Shown piece by piece: positions 9,577-18,640 of a DNA stretch of 64,000 nucleotides (the first letter of the stretch is position 1; each line of letters opens with the position of its first letter). The translations under genes and the position numbers were made by a program. The DNA is from Thiorhodococcus drewsii AZ1 (lineage in GTDB: Bacteria; Pseudomonadota; Gammaproteobacteria; Chromatiales; Chromatiaceae): positions 43,050-107,049 of the forward strand of contig NZ_AFWT01000020.1 of the NCBI RefSeq assembly GCF_000224065.1, written 5' to 3'. The notes beneath the pieces were generated by a model, which worked only from the letters and a program-made list of their open reading frames with translations, made no database searches and was not told the DNA's origin.

Positions 9577-9843
9577 CTCAAGGCGCTTACGCGACGCCTC
9601 AGATCGACCGATTATCCTAAACTCGGATAGGCACCCATAAGGCCACCAATCATGCCAACTGCGACGGATGAAGACAGCACGAAACGACCTTCCGGCTGAA
9701 AGTACGGCGTCACGCGCGAGTTAAGAGCCGCTGCCACCAGACTCTAATGAACGGCATCGAATCCGTGATCAGCATTGACACCAGCTCCAAATCATTCTGA
9801 CCGAATTCAATCAAGCTATAGCGAAAAATGGGGATTATCGAAT

Positions 9844-10497
9844 ATGACCGAACTTGATAATAATAGCCGCAAAGCACTGGAGCAAATCGCCGAGGTTAAG
9901 CGAGTGCTCGTTGCGATCGAGCATGCCTTGAAAGGGAATCGACCAACCACGATTCTGTGCACGAGCGCAACCACCGGGGAGGGCAAGAGCCTACTCATGT
10001 CCTCTCTCGCCACCACCTCTGCACTCATGGGGCAATCCCGTGCAATTCTCATCGACCTCAACTGGTACAGGCCCGCAATACATCGCTTTTTCGGTGTGGA
10101 GCTGATGCATCCGCTGGAACGATTCCAAAACGCAGACCTCGCGGACCTAGCCTTGCGACCCGACGGTTATGAGTTAGACGTGCTACTGGCCCCAACCGAT
10201 CATGAAACGCATGAGCGTACGAGCAGCGAATTGCTTCTAATCGGACAGCGACTGATCGAACAGGCGAAAGAGCGTTATGACCTCGTGCTGATCGACGGCG
10301 GCGCAATCTTCCCGACGAATCGGATGATGATGGACCCGGTCATGCTCGCGCGTATGGTCGACGGCGTTATCATGGTCGTCATGAGCGGAGTAACCGCACG
10401 GCAGAGCGTGAAAAAGGCGTGCAAGGCACTGGAGATTTCCGGAGTGAATATCATCGGAGCGGTGACCAATCAGCGCGGCCTATCAAAGAACCATTAA
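9844..10497 (+). CDS. Stand-alone BY-kinase-like P-loop ATPase (CpsD/CapB type)
   Basis: 217-residue cytoplasmic P-loop protein of the polysaccharide-export tyrosine-kinase (Wzc/CpsD) group. It has Walker A TSATTGEGKSLL, Walker A' ILIDLNW followed by RPAIHRFFG, and Walker B YDLVLIDGG. It ends RGLSKNH without the tyrosine-rich tail that BY-kinases autophosphorylate, so kinase activity is doubtful. A start at 9775 is also possible; 9844 is preferred because GGGG lies about 10 bases ahead of it. The next gene encodes the matching two-TM partner, so ATPase and membrane parts are split rather than fused as in most proteobacterial Wzc. Confidence 0.78.
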   Translation: MTELDNNSRKALEQIAEVKRVLVAIEHALKGNRPTTILCTSATTGEGKSLLMSSLATTSALMGQSRAILIDLNWYRPAIHRFFGVELMHPLERFQNADLADLALRPDGYELDVLLAPTDHETHERTSSELLLIGQRLIEQAKERYDLVLIDGGAIFPTNRMMMDPVMLARMVDGVIMVVMSGVTARQSVKKACKALEISGVNIIGAVTNQRGLSKNH

Positions 10498-10602
10498 GGA
10501 ATCGCTCACGAAATATCAGTCACGCTTCCCTGAAATTAAAATCCTCTCATAGCGCGCGAGAGCCGCATCGCTTAGGCCACACCAAATACGGATAACGACA
10601 TC

Positions 10603-11334
10603 ATGCACTTCAATGTAAAACGCCTTTTGACCGCATTAAACGCCAACCGGAAATGGCTGCCCTTAGCCTTACTCCCGCCACTCATCTATTTAGCCGCAGC
10701 GGCCTTATCGGATCGCACCGTGACCGTGGCGCAATCTTTTTCGTATTCCGGGAACGTACTCATCGCGAAAAACCCAGTGATTTCGATCGATCTCAACGAG
10801 TTGATCGCGAGCCCGGACCTATTGTTTCAGGAGGGTTTCGCCCTCACGGATTTATCAAGAAAGGCCGAACTCCTACAAAAAGCCAACTTTGCGACCGACG
10901 ACACAACAGAACTCCGCCGACTCGTCTATAAATCGCTGCACCTGTCGAGCGTTGGCGATTCTGAGTTGCGACTCGCTTATCAGGGATCCCAAGAGGCGCT
11001 GGGGCGTTACTTGGTCGATTATTATAGCGATCGCCTCATGGCCAGACATCAAGAAGCCGCACAGCACACCAAGCAATCGATCGGAGCGACTCCCAGCCTC
11101 GACAAGGGCGCACTCACGATCACCTCCCGCCTGGTTATTTGGGACGCCAACCGACTGTTACCCGCATTTTGGGTGTTGATCGTCTCGGCGTTAGCGATCA
11201 TGACGGCGATCGCGATCCGCGAATTCTCGGATCCAGCATTCAAATCAGAACGTCAAATCGCACGTTATCTCGGCTTGCCTATTCTGGGATCACTTCCAGA
11301 CGCCGAGCCCCTGACAAAAAGACTGAATCATTAA
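10603..11334 (+). CDS. Wzz/polysaccharide co-polymerase-like membrane protein
   Basis: 243-residue inner-membrane protein with one transmembrane helix near residues 19-36 and another near 185-205, enclosing a short periplasmic domain. After the second helix the sequence DPAFKSERQIARYLGLPILGSLP is the junction that in Wzc/CapA proteins connects to the ATPase, here followed only by a few residues. The periplasmic part is much shorter than in typical Wzz or Wzc. Placed 105 bases after the ATPase gene, it is its probable membrane partner in polysaccharide assembly or export (inference). Confidence 0.7.
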   Translation: MHFNVKRLLTALNANRKWLPLALLPPLIYLAAAALSDRTVTVAQSFSYSGNVLIAKNPVISIDLNELIASPDLLFQEGFALTDLSRKAELLQKANFATDDTTELRRLVYKSLHLSSVGDSELRLAYQGSQEALGRYLVDYYSDRLMARHQEAAQHTKQSIGATPSLDKGALTITSRLVIWDANRLLPAFWVLIVSALAIMTAIAIREFSDPAFKSERQIARYLGLPILGSLPDAEPLTKRLNH

Positions 11335-11409
11335 CACCATGATCGCGTTACGCCAAAGCCCAGCAATCAGAGCGCGTGATCAAATCGCGATTTCTGATGG
11401 AGTTCAGAT

Positions 11410-12873
11410 ATGAACAATCGAGCGAATTACCTGCAGTTGACATGCTTCCTGACCACCGCACTGGCATCCACCATCGCCGCAAGCCAGTCCAACTCGATTA
11501 CCCTCGAATGGGATCCCGTCGATGACGCGCGCGTAACGCACTACGAACTCTACTATGGAACGCAAACCGGCGATTACGAAAGTCCACCCATCGAATTAGA
11601 CAAAAACACGACCACCTATATTTTCTCTGATCTCGATCCGTTCCAAGTCTATTATTTTTCCATCAAAGCCACGGACGGGCAGAATGAAGCATCCGATTTC
11701 TCGAACGAAATCACATCCGGAGAATTCCGATATGTTCTTGGCGCAAAAGCCGGCGATGGAGAGGCCGGATGGGTCGAGATCGACGACAAGCACAAGGAAC
11801 TGGAGCGCACACTGTCCGTCACCTCCCAGAGACCCCTTCAAATTGAAGGTGACTCGAGAGTCGCGGTCGGCGATATCGATGGCGATGGTCGCGATGAGGT
11901 GGTTATTGGCTATGCCGCTCGGGACGGGAGAACCCCATTGGAGGGTTCATTCCAGGTTCTCGACGATGACTTTTCCGTTCTGGCCTGGGGAACAGTCTCT
12001 TGGCCAGAATACAATTCAACGAACGGCGAGACATATCCGGCGATCGGCGACATCGACGGCGATGGTCGCGACGAGATCGTCATCGGCCTCGGAACCGGCG
12101 GCTTGGGCATGATGGAAGTGTTCGATTATAAAAACGGCGCCTTGACGTCGATTGGCTGGACGACGGTTGACTGGCCCGAATATTTCGCGGCTGGAGGTAA
12201 GACATTTCCAGCCCTCGGTGACATCGATGGCGATGGGAAGGACGATCTAGTCGTTGGATTTTCGGAGATTGAAGGCAACCCAGATATGATGCCTGGGGGA
12301 GTCTTCGTCGTTCAAAAGGGACTTTCACTGGACGAGAGTGCATTGACCGCCCCCGCACCGGCTCAGGGTGTCGCTCAGAATCGATTACTCCAGGCGTCAA
12401 ACATGGTCAGCGGTGATCTGACCTGGAGCAGCTATGCGTCTCGGATCGGCGAAACCCGCCCCACACTCGGCGACATTGATGGCGATGGTCTCGATGAGAT
12501 CATCATCGGACTCGCGCCGGCTGGAGACGGACTCGTGGAGATCTTCGACTATCAATCCGGCACACTCGTATCCATCGGCGCGGTCGGAGTCGCCATGCCC
12601 GATTATAACCTCGTGAACGGCGAAACCCGTCCAGCGGTTGGTGATGTCGATCTGGATGGAAGAGGCGAAATTCTCGTCGGCCTGGGAACAGGAAGCCACG
12701 GAATCATCGGGATGCTAGACGACGCCAAACAAGGCTTCGTTTCTATGGACAGCTTTCAGGGAAACTCATACTCCGTCGGGTACGAGGACGCAGGGTTCTG
12801 GCCCGTGCTCAAGCGTGAGAGGACGGAGACACCAGCAAAAACGACGACCACCCAGCCCAAACTCCGCCAGTAA
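11410..12873 (+). CDS. Exported fibronectin type III / FG-GAP repeat protein
   Basis: 487-residue secreted or surface protein. A signal peptide covers about the first 25 residues (ending TIAASQS). Residues about 28-100 form an FN3 domain (ITLEWDPVDDARVTHYELYYG). The remainder is an FG-GAP/VCBS-like beta-propeller with five calcium-loop repeats of the form GDIDGDGRDEIVIG, the fifth being GDVDLDGRGEILVG. Each repeat carries the D-x-D-G-D-G-x-D/G-E calcium site. It follows the ATPase and co-polymerase genes in the same direction and may be an exported matrix or adhesion protein of that locus; no catalytic motif is visible. Confidence 0.82.
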   Translation: MNNRANYLQLTCFLTTALASTIAASQSNSITLEWDPVDDARVTHYELYYGTQTGDYESPPIELDKNTTTYIFSDLDPFQVYYFSIKATDGQNEASDFSNEITSGEFRYVLGAKAGDGEAGWVEIDDKHKELERTLSVTSQRPLQIEGDSRVAVGDIDGDGRDEVVIGYAARDGRTPLEGSFQVLDDDFSVLAWGTVSWPEYNSTNGETYPAIGDIDGDGRDEIVIGLGTGGLGMMEVFDYKNGALTSIGWTTVDWPEYFAAGGKTFPALGDIDGDGKDDLVVGFSEIEGNPDMMPGGVFVVQKGLSLDESALTAPAPAQGVAQNRLLQASNMVSGDLTWSSYASRIGETRPTLGDIDGDGLDEIIIGLAPAGDGLVEIFDYQSGTLVSIGAVGVAMPDYNLVNGETRPAVGDVDLDGRGEILVGLGTGSHGIIGMLDDAKQGFVSMDSFQGNSYSVGYEDAGFWPVLKRERTETPAKTTTTQPKLRQ

Positions 12874-13044
12874 CCCGTTGAGCCTGTTGATCGGCTAAGA
12901 CATCCCGCCCCGCAGCCCTTCCGGACCCGGGCGAAGCGTCCGCCAACGCGACTGAGCGAAGGCGGCCCTACCCAGCACCGAGAGAGCAGCAGGAGCGATC
13001 TCAGAACCACGACTCCGGGCGATCCTTTCGATCGGGTTCGAGAC

Positions 13045-14022
13045 TCAGGCCACCGACTGGTAGTAAAGATTCTGCGGATGGCGCGCTTCGGCGAAAAAGG
13101 ACCAGCGCTCCAGCATCAAACCGACGAACTGGATGACGAAGGCCAAAATCGGAAGCGTCGAGGATTCGGTGACATAGGCGGCGCCGATCAGCAGGATGGG
13201 AACCGGGAAGACCAGGATCAGGAAGCCATAACGGATCAGAACGAGGAGCCTGGAATCCCCGCCATGGAAGAACTCGCGGGTGTTGAAGCTCCCACCGGTC
13301 GCCCCTTGGGCTCTCTGGGTCAAGGCCGTGTGGCGCACGCCGATGGCCGTTTGAACGGTGCTTTTGTGCTTGATGCGGGCATTGCGCAGAAGATGGGCGA
13401 GACGCGAACCCAATGCGACGAGGGTCAGAATGGCCGCCCAGGTGCCGTAGAAGGTCACCAGCGGATTGCCGACGTAGGCTGAATAGGCCGCAGCCAGCAT
13501 GAACCCGGAGGCCGCGCCGAAAAAGATGAAGTTGGTCACCGTCAAGGGGGTGTGCCACTCCTCAAGGAATTTGACTCCGGCATAGACCATGGCAGTGCAG
13601 ACATAGAGTGCGAAACTCGCGACCGTTCCCAGCAGACCGAGCAAGAGCGTCACATCGACATCGAGCGACTGACCGACCCGAAACAGCGGCTGCGTCCAGT
13701 CCAGCAGGTGGGCGATGCCATAGGCGAAAACCAACGCCATAACCAACGGAAGCACGATGACCTCGCGTGACAGCCAGGATGTCTTCCACTTGGCGGCGGC
13801 GCGCCAGGCGCGTTCGGGACGCCCCAAATGGAAGAAGGACGCAGCCAGGCCAGCGACCAGCAAAACCAACGCGACCAGACTGCCGATCGCGTAGAACTGC
13901 TCCTCCTGCCGTGGCAGAAAACGGGCAACCGCATACAACTGCCCCGTAACCATGGCCAGATAAAGACCCTGACCGGCACCGATCAACGTGGTCAGGAAGA
14001 TGACTGAAAAGGCTGGATGCAT
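13045..14022 (-). CDS. soeC: Sulfite dehydrogenase membrane subunit SoeC (DmsC/NrfD-like)
   Basis: 325-residue polytopic membrane protein with about eight hydrophobic segments, of the DMSO-reductase anchor (DmsC) family. The N-terminus MHPAFSVIFLTTLIGAGQGL and the motif FHLGRPERAWRA are typical. It is the last gene of soeA-soeB-soeC, 72 bases after soeB. In purple sulfur bacteria SoeABC oxidises sulfite in the cytoplasm and this subunit passes electrons to the quinone pool. The assignment rests on the gene set and order. Confidence 0.88.
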   Translation of the reverse strand: MHPAFSVIFLTTLIGAGQGLYLAMVTGQLYAVARFLPRQEEQFYAIGSLVALVLLVAGLAASFFHLGRPERAWRAAAKWKTSWLSREVIVLPLVMALVFAYGIAHLLDWTQPLFRVGQSLDVDVTLLLGLLGTVASFALYVCTAMVYAGVKFLEEWHTPLTVTNFIFFGAASGFMLAAAYSAYVGNPLVTFYGTWAAILTLVALGSRLAHLLRNARIKHKSTVQTAIGVRHTALTQRAQGATGGSFNTREFFHGGDSRLLVLIRYGFLILVFPVPILLIGAAYVTESSTLPILAFVIQFVGLMLERWSFFAEARHPQNLYYQSVA

Positions 14023-14094
14023 GGGGATGGGTCCTGGTAAATGTCCGATGTCCGGGGTGTGCGCGGAGAAAGGCGCCGAATCGGCGACGCTGGC

Positions 14095-14817
14095 CTACCA
14101 GGCCACATCATCGAGCGTCTCCTCGCCCGTGTAGCTGGTCAGGTCTTCCTTGCGCAACGGGTTGTCGACGCGGGTAAGCTCGTCTGGATCGATATGTATC
14201 CGGGTCTTCTGCCGAGGCAGATAGTGATTCGCCGGCTTGGTCCCCCATTCAGGCATCAGTTGATAACCGCCTCGCTCGCGGATCGCCACCGAGACCTCCG
14301 AATCCGGATCGTGGACATCCCCGAAGAGCCGTGCGCTCGTCGGGCATGCCAGCACGCAAGCCGGTTTGCGATCCCGTTCGGAGAGCTTGGCGTCGGTGAT
14401 GCGATCGATGCACAGCGTGCATTTCTTCATCACCTTCTGTTCGGCATCCAGTTCACGTGCGCCGTAGGGGCACGCCCATGAACAATATTTGCATCCGATG
14501 CATTTGTCGTAGTCGACCAGCACCACACCGTTATCGGCACGCTTGTAAGAGGCCCCCGTCGGGCAAACGGGAACGCAAGGCGGCTCCTCGCAATGCAGGC
14601 AGCTCTTGGGGAAATGCACCGTCTCCGTATCGGGAAACGTCCCGACCTCGAAGGTCTGCACGCGATTGAAAAAGGTGCCGTTGGGCGAGGCGCCATAGGG
14701 ATTCTGGTCGACCATCGGTCCGGCCCATCCGGAGGTGTTCCACTCCTTGCAGGATGTGACGCAGGCATGGCAGCCAACACAGACGTTGAGGTCGATCACG
14801 AGCGCGAGTTGAGTCAT
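14095..14817 (-). CDS. soeB: Sulfite dehydrogenase iron-sulfur subunit SoeB
   Basis: 240-residue electron-transfer protein with the four-cluster ferredoxin pattern of DmsB/PsrB: CVGCHACVTSC near residue 12, CLHCEEPPCVPVCP, CIGCKYCSWACPYGAR, and later CTLC and CVLACP. No signal peptide is present, which fits a cytoplasmic complex. It lies between soeA (85-base gap carrying a repeat element) and soeC on the minus strand. Confidence 0.92.
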   Translation of the reverse strand: MTQLALVIDLNVCVGCHACVTSCKEWNTSGWAGPMVDQNPYGASPNGTFFNRVQTFEVGTFPDTETVHFPKSCLHCEEPPCVPVCPTGASYKRADNGVVLVDYDKCIGCKYCSWACPYGARELDAEQKVMKKCTLCIDRITDAKLSERDRKPACVLACPTSARLFGDVHDPDSEVSVAIRERGGYQLMPEWGTKPANHYLPRQKTRIHIDPDELTRVDNPLRKEDLTSYTGEETLDDVAW

Positions 14818-14822
14818 TTCTT

Positions 14823-14892
14823 AGCCTCCAGCCACCAGCATCCAACCACCCGCTCGGAAAACGATTGCGGTGGTCGAAAGCGGCGGGCTGGT
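14823..14892. repeat. Degenerate heptad repeat with inverted arms (CTCCAGCCACCAG family)
   Basis: The soeB-soeA gap contains a left arm of degenerate 7-mers (CCTCCAG, CCACCAG, CATCCAA) and a right arm that is roughly their reverse complement (GCGGTGG, CGGGCTGG, TTGGAGG). The pattern resembles elements at 33293-33372 and 42748-42817 and the perfect CTACCAG arrays. Confidence 0.6.
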
Positions 14893-14902
14893 CGTTGGAG
14901 GT

Positions 14903-17800
14903 TCATTTCTTGCCGAAGACACCGGCCACGTAGGACTGCCATTTGCCGCGCTTTTTCTCTTGTCCAGGCAGACGCGGCATCGCCTTGAACTGCGGCGAGG
15001 TCATCTTGGTCTCGCCGTCTTCCGCCTTATAGACCCGTACCCGCACATCGAACCAGGCCGCCTGGCCCGTCACAGGATCGGAGTTGGAGAGATGATCCCC
15101 CGACGCACTGGGCGGAAGCTCCTCGGCGATGACATGATTCAAGAGGAAACCCTTGCGCGACTCGTCCGCGTCGGCGCTCAATCCCCAGGCACCCGATGCC
15201 TTGCCGATGGCATTCCAGGTCCAGACGGTGCCAGGCTCGACCGCCTCCGAGAAGCGGCACATGCAGCGGACCTTGCCATGGGGCGACTCGACCCAGACCC
15301 AATCGCCATCCCCAAAGCCGTTCTCGAGTCCGACTCGAGGACTCATGAACAGATAATTGTGACTATGGATCTGGCGCAGCCAGGCGTTCTGGCTATCCCA
15401 GCTGTGATACATGGCCATCGGGCGCTGGGTTAGGGCATTGAGCGGATAGCGCCGGGTGTCGATCAGCTGAGACTCCAGCGGATCGTAATAGAAGGGCAAG
15501 GGATCGAAGAAGGTCTCGACCCGCTCGCGCAGACGCTCGGGCGGAATCCGTCCCGGCCACTTGCCCTGGGCGGCGAGCCGGAACTTCTGCAGTACCTCGG
15601 AATAGAGATGCAGATTGATCGGCTCGGCATAGCGGATCATGCCGTGTGCACGCGCCCAGTGCAGATAGCCCTTGTTCCAGTTGCGCATGTACTGGTAATT
15701 GCGCGGCAGCTCATAATGGAAGACGCAGCCGTTCTGGGCATACATCTCCCATTGGCGCGGATTGGGCTCGCCCTTGAGCACCTTGTCGCCGCTCTGACCG
15801 CGCCAGCCGGCCAGAAAACCGATACCCGAGCCGGGCGAGGTCTCGTAATTAACCACGAAGTCGGGATAGTCGCGGTATTTACGGCTGCCGTCCTCCTTGG
15901 TGAACGCCGGCAGCTTGAGCCGCGAACCGAGCTCGACCAGCACATCCTGGAAGGGCTTGCAGTCGCCCTTGGGCGGCAAGACCGGAATCCGCACCGCATC
16001 GACCGGCCCATCGAATTCGGAAATGGGACGGTCGAGCATGGACAACGCATCGTGGCGCTCCAGATAGCTGGTGTCGGGCAGCACCAGATCGGCGAAGGCC
16101 ACGGTCTCCGAGGCGAAGGTGTCGCACACCACCAGGAAAGGGATCTTGTAGTCCCCATTGGGATTCTTGTCGACCAGCATCTTGCGTACCTCGACCGTAT
16201 TCATGGTCGAGTTCCAGGCCATGTTGGCCATGAAGAGGAAGAGCGTGTCGATCGGATAGGGGTCTCCGCGCCAGGCATTGGTGATGACGTTGTGCATCAA
16301 CCCATGCACCGAGAGCGGATACTCCCAGGAGAAGGCCTTGTCGAGACGCACCGCCTCACCGTCCGCATCGACGAAGAGGTCGTCGGGCTTGGCCGGCCAA
16401 CCGAGCGGCATGCCATCGAGCGGGGTGTTCGGCTGCACCGCCTCGGGACCATGCGGCGGCTTGGGGCAAGGCGGAATGGGACGCGGAAATGGCGCCTTGT
16501 GTCGAAAGCCACCGGGACGATCGATGGTCCCGAGCAGTGTCATCAGGATGCCGAGGGTCCGGATCGTATGGAAGCCATTGGAATGCGCGGCCAGTCCGCG
16601 CATGGCATGGAAGGAAACCGGATTGCCCGTGACCGACTCGTGCTCGTTGTCCCAGCAATCGGTCCATTTGATCGGCAGCTCGATCTTCTGATCGCGCGCC
16701 GTGACGCCCATCTCGTGGGCCAGACGGCGGATGGTCTCGGCTGGAATTCCGGTGATCGGTGCCGCCCATTCCGGGGTATATTGCTCGACCCGCTCCTTCA
16801 GCAACTGGAAGGATGGCTTGACCGGCGTGCCATCCGGAAGCACGTAACTGCCCATGAGACGCGGATCGGCGCCAGGCGTATGGGTGCTGATGGGCCCGTT
16901 GATGTCGCGATCCCACCAGAGCTTGTTCTGCGGGTCAAAACAGCCCTCCTCCACGTGCATCTCGGCACGATAGAAGAGACCGTGATTCTCACGCTCCGGG
17001 TCATCCACGACCAACTCGGCCGAGTTGGTGTACTGAACCAGGAACTCGCGATCGAACAGCCCCTTGCTGATGATTTCATGGACGATGGCCAGCAACAGGG
17101 CGCCATCGGTGCCCGGCTTGATCGGTACCCACTCGTCGGCGATCGCCGAGTAGCCGGTGCGAACCGGATTGATCGATACGAAGCGCCCGCCGCGTCGCTT
17201 GAACTCGGAGATGGCGATCTTGAGCGGGTTGGAGTGATGGTCCTCGGCGGTGCCGATCATCACGAACAGCTTGGAACGCTCGAGGTCCGGCCCGCCGAAC
17301 TCCCAGAAGGAGCCACCCATGGTGTAGATGAGACCGGCGGCCATGTTGACCGAGCAGAAGCCACCATGCGCCGCATAGTTCGGCGTCCCGTACTGCTTAG
17401 CGAAGAGGCCGGTCAGGGCCTGCATCTGATCGCGACCGGTGAAGAGTGCGAATTTCTTGGGATCCTCGGCGCGCAGCTTGGCGAGACGCTCTTCGAGCAT
17501 CCCGAACGCCTCATCCCAGGAAATCACCTCGAAGGCGCTCTCGCCACGCTCGGCACCCGGCTTGCGCCGCAGCGGTTTGGTGATCCGCCCCGGCGAATAC
17601 TGCTTCATGATCCCCGAGCTGCCCTTGGCGCAGATGACGCCCTTGTTCAACGGGTGCTTGGGGTTGCCATCGATGTAGCGGACCTCGCCGTCGCGCAGAT
17701 GGACACGGATGCCGCACCGACAAGCGCACATATAACACGTCGTTTCCTTGACCTCGACCCGGCCGATCGTGCTATCCGAGTGGCTGACTGGATCCTGCAT
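14903..17800 (-). CDS. soeA: Sulfite dehydrogenase molybdopterin subunit SoeA
   Basis: 965-residue molybdopterin oxidoreductase of the DMSO-reductase superfamily. The N-terminal [4Fe-4S] site is CYMCACRCGIRV with the fourth cysteine in GVICAKG, followed by the usual GRDQMQALTG and FCSVNMA regions; the C-terminal molydopterin dinucleotide-binding region includes NAWLRQIHSHNYLFMSP. There is no Tat signal, which separates it from the periplasmic thiosulfate or polysulfide reductases and fits the cytoplasmic SoeA of purple sulfur bacteria. It opens the operon soeABC. Substrate assignment is by family and context and is not proven by sequence. Confidence 0.9.
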   Translation of the reverse strand: MQDPVSHSDSTIGRVEVKETTCYMCACRCGIRVHLRDGEVRYIDGNPKHPLNKGVICAKGSSGIMKQYSPGRITKPLRRKPGAERGESAFEVISWDEAFGMLEERLAKLRAEDPKKFALFTGRDQMQALTGLFAKQYGTPNYAAHGGFCSVNMAAGLIYTMGGSFWEFGGPDLERSKLFVMIGTAEDHHSNPLKIAISEFKRRGGRFVSINPVRTGYSAIADEWVPIKPGTDGALLLAIVHEIISKGLFDREFLVQYTNSAELVVDDPERENHGLFYRAEMHVEEGCFDPQNKLWWDRDINGPISTHTPGADPRLMGSYVLPDGTPVKPSFQLLKERVEQYTPEWAAPITGIPAETIRRLAHEMGVTARDQKIELPIKWTDCWDNEHESVTGNPVSFHAMRGLAAHSNGFHTIRTLGILMTLLGTIDRPGGFRHKAPFPRPIPPCPKPPHGPEAVQPNTPLDGMPLGWPAKPDDLFVDADGEAVRLDKAFSWEYPLSVHGLMHNVITNAWRGDPYPIDTLFLFMANMAWNSTMNTVEVRKMLVDKNPNGDYKIPFLVVCDTFASETVAFADLVLPDTSYLERHDALSMLDRPISEFDGPVDAVRIPVLPPKGDCKPFQDVLVELGSRLKLPAFTKEDGSRKYRDYPDFVVNYETSPGSGIGFLAGWRGQSGDKVLKGEPNPRQWEMYAQNGCVFHYELPRNYQYMRNWNKGYLHWARAHGMIRYAEPINLHLYSEVLQKFRLAAQGKWPGRIPPERLRERVETFFDPLPFYYDPLESQLIDTRRYPLNALTQRPMAMYHSWDSQNAWLRQIHSHNYLFMSPRVGLENGFGDGDWVWVESPHGKVRCMCRFSEAVEPGTVWTWNAIGKASGAWGLSADADESRKGFLLNHVIAEELPPSASGDHLSNSDPVTGQAAWFDVRVRVYKAEDGETKMTSPQFKAMPRLPGQEKKRGKWQSYVAGVFGKK

Positions 17801-17909
17801 GGGGACACCTTCTGGCGGAATGCGGCGATAGATTTACCGCATTCTAATATTCGCGCAGTGAATGTTTCAAACCCACGCAATACTCGGCATTGATTTCGTA
17901 AAAAAAGAA

Positions 17910-17929
17910 AAGGGCCGCAAGCGGCCCTT
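17910..17929 (-). terminator. Intrinsic terminator of the 91-residue protein gene
   Basis: A perfect 9-bp stem (AAGGGCCGC / GCGGCCCTT) is flanked on the low-coordinate side by an A-rich run at 17900-17909, which is a U-tract when read on the minus strand. It lies 26 bases past the stop of the 17956-18231 gene and about 110 bases upstream of soeA. Confidence 0.88.
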
Positions 17930-17955
17930 ATTCGAGATCGATGAGCGGCATGGCC

Positions 17956-18231
17956 TTAAGCGGCAACGCGATACTCAACCGGCAGCCAGCTGCTCAAACG
18001 CTCGCGCTCCTGATTGAAATCCAAGGTGAAGAAGTGGTTCAGCACCTCCAGCGCCTCGTCCAAATCCTCGCAGGGCCACTCGTTGGTGACCGTGCGGCAA
18101 TTCCAATCCTCGACGTGGAAGCAGCAGTGACCGCCCTTCGCGGCGCCTTCGGCGTCGAAGCGCAGTTTGAATCCGGTCGATGTGCGGGGATCCCATTTGT
18201 AACGGATCGCGTTTTCGGTTGCATCAAACAT
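17956..18231 (-). CDS. Conserved small protein of unknown function (91 aa)
   Basis: A 91-residue, probably cytoplasmic protein that I do not recognise. It has paired cysteines (GGHCCFHVEDWNCRTV) and a further one at NEWPCEDLDEALEVL, with alternating strands and one helix. No signal peptide or membrane segment is seen. The coding call is supported by the start, the codon use and a strong intrinsic terminator just past its stop. It stands alone upstream of soeA on the same strand, but the terminator separates it from the soe operon. Confidence 0.7.
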   Translation of the reverse strand: MFDATENAIRYKWDPRTSTGFKLRFDAEGAAKGGHCCFHVEDWNCRTVTNEWPCEDLDEALEVLNHFFTLDFNQERERLSSWLPVEYRVAA

Positions 18232-18640
18232 GTCTGGACCTTCTCGGAATCTGGTTCATGAAGTCGGTAGTCCCACCCGAGACACCGCCAGAGCTGCCAT
18301 CAAACCCCCGCCGAAACAAACAAACAACACGCTTGTATCATTTAGGCTGCATGCAGCATCTCATGGTTTAATTCTAGTACCAAAACGCAACAGTTGACAA
18401 CCGGGATCAGCCCCCACTCACGAAAAAAAATGTGATGGATTAAGTATTATTAAGAACCCACGCTCAAAGGCTGGATGAACGAACTGCGCATCGACCGCCC
18501 AGATACCCGTATCCATTTCACAACAAAGTGTGTGGTAAAAGCATACGCAACCCTGACAACACAGCCCCCCCGCCCCAAAACCGAACCGACGGACTCATCG
18601 ACTTCGGCCTTTCTGTTGCGAGAAAGTGTTTTTTTAGCCT
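18232..18640. other. 409-base intergenic region, AT-richer than surroundings
   Basis: Lies between metA's 3' end and the start of the 91-residue protein gene. It presumably holds that gene's promoter on the minus strand. Two short overlapping ORFs around 18450-18700 on opposite strands have no recognisable features. No RNA gene or repeat was recognised. Confidence 0.5.

Noticed and set aside
15608..17893. A 761-codon plus-strand ORF opposite soeA
   Set aside because: Antisense shadow of the high-GC soeA gene; no domain features, whereas soeA has full molybdoenzyme motifs.
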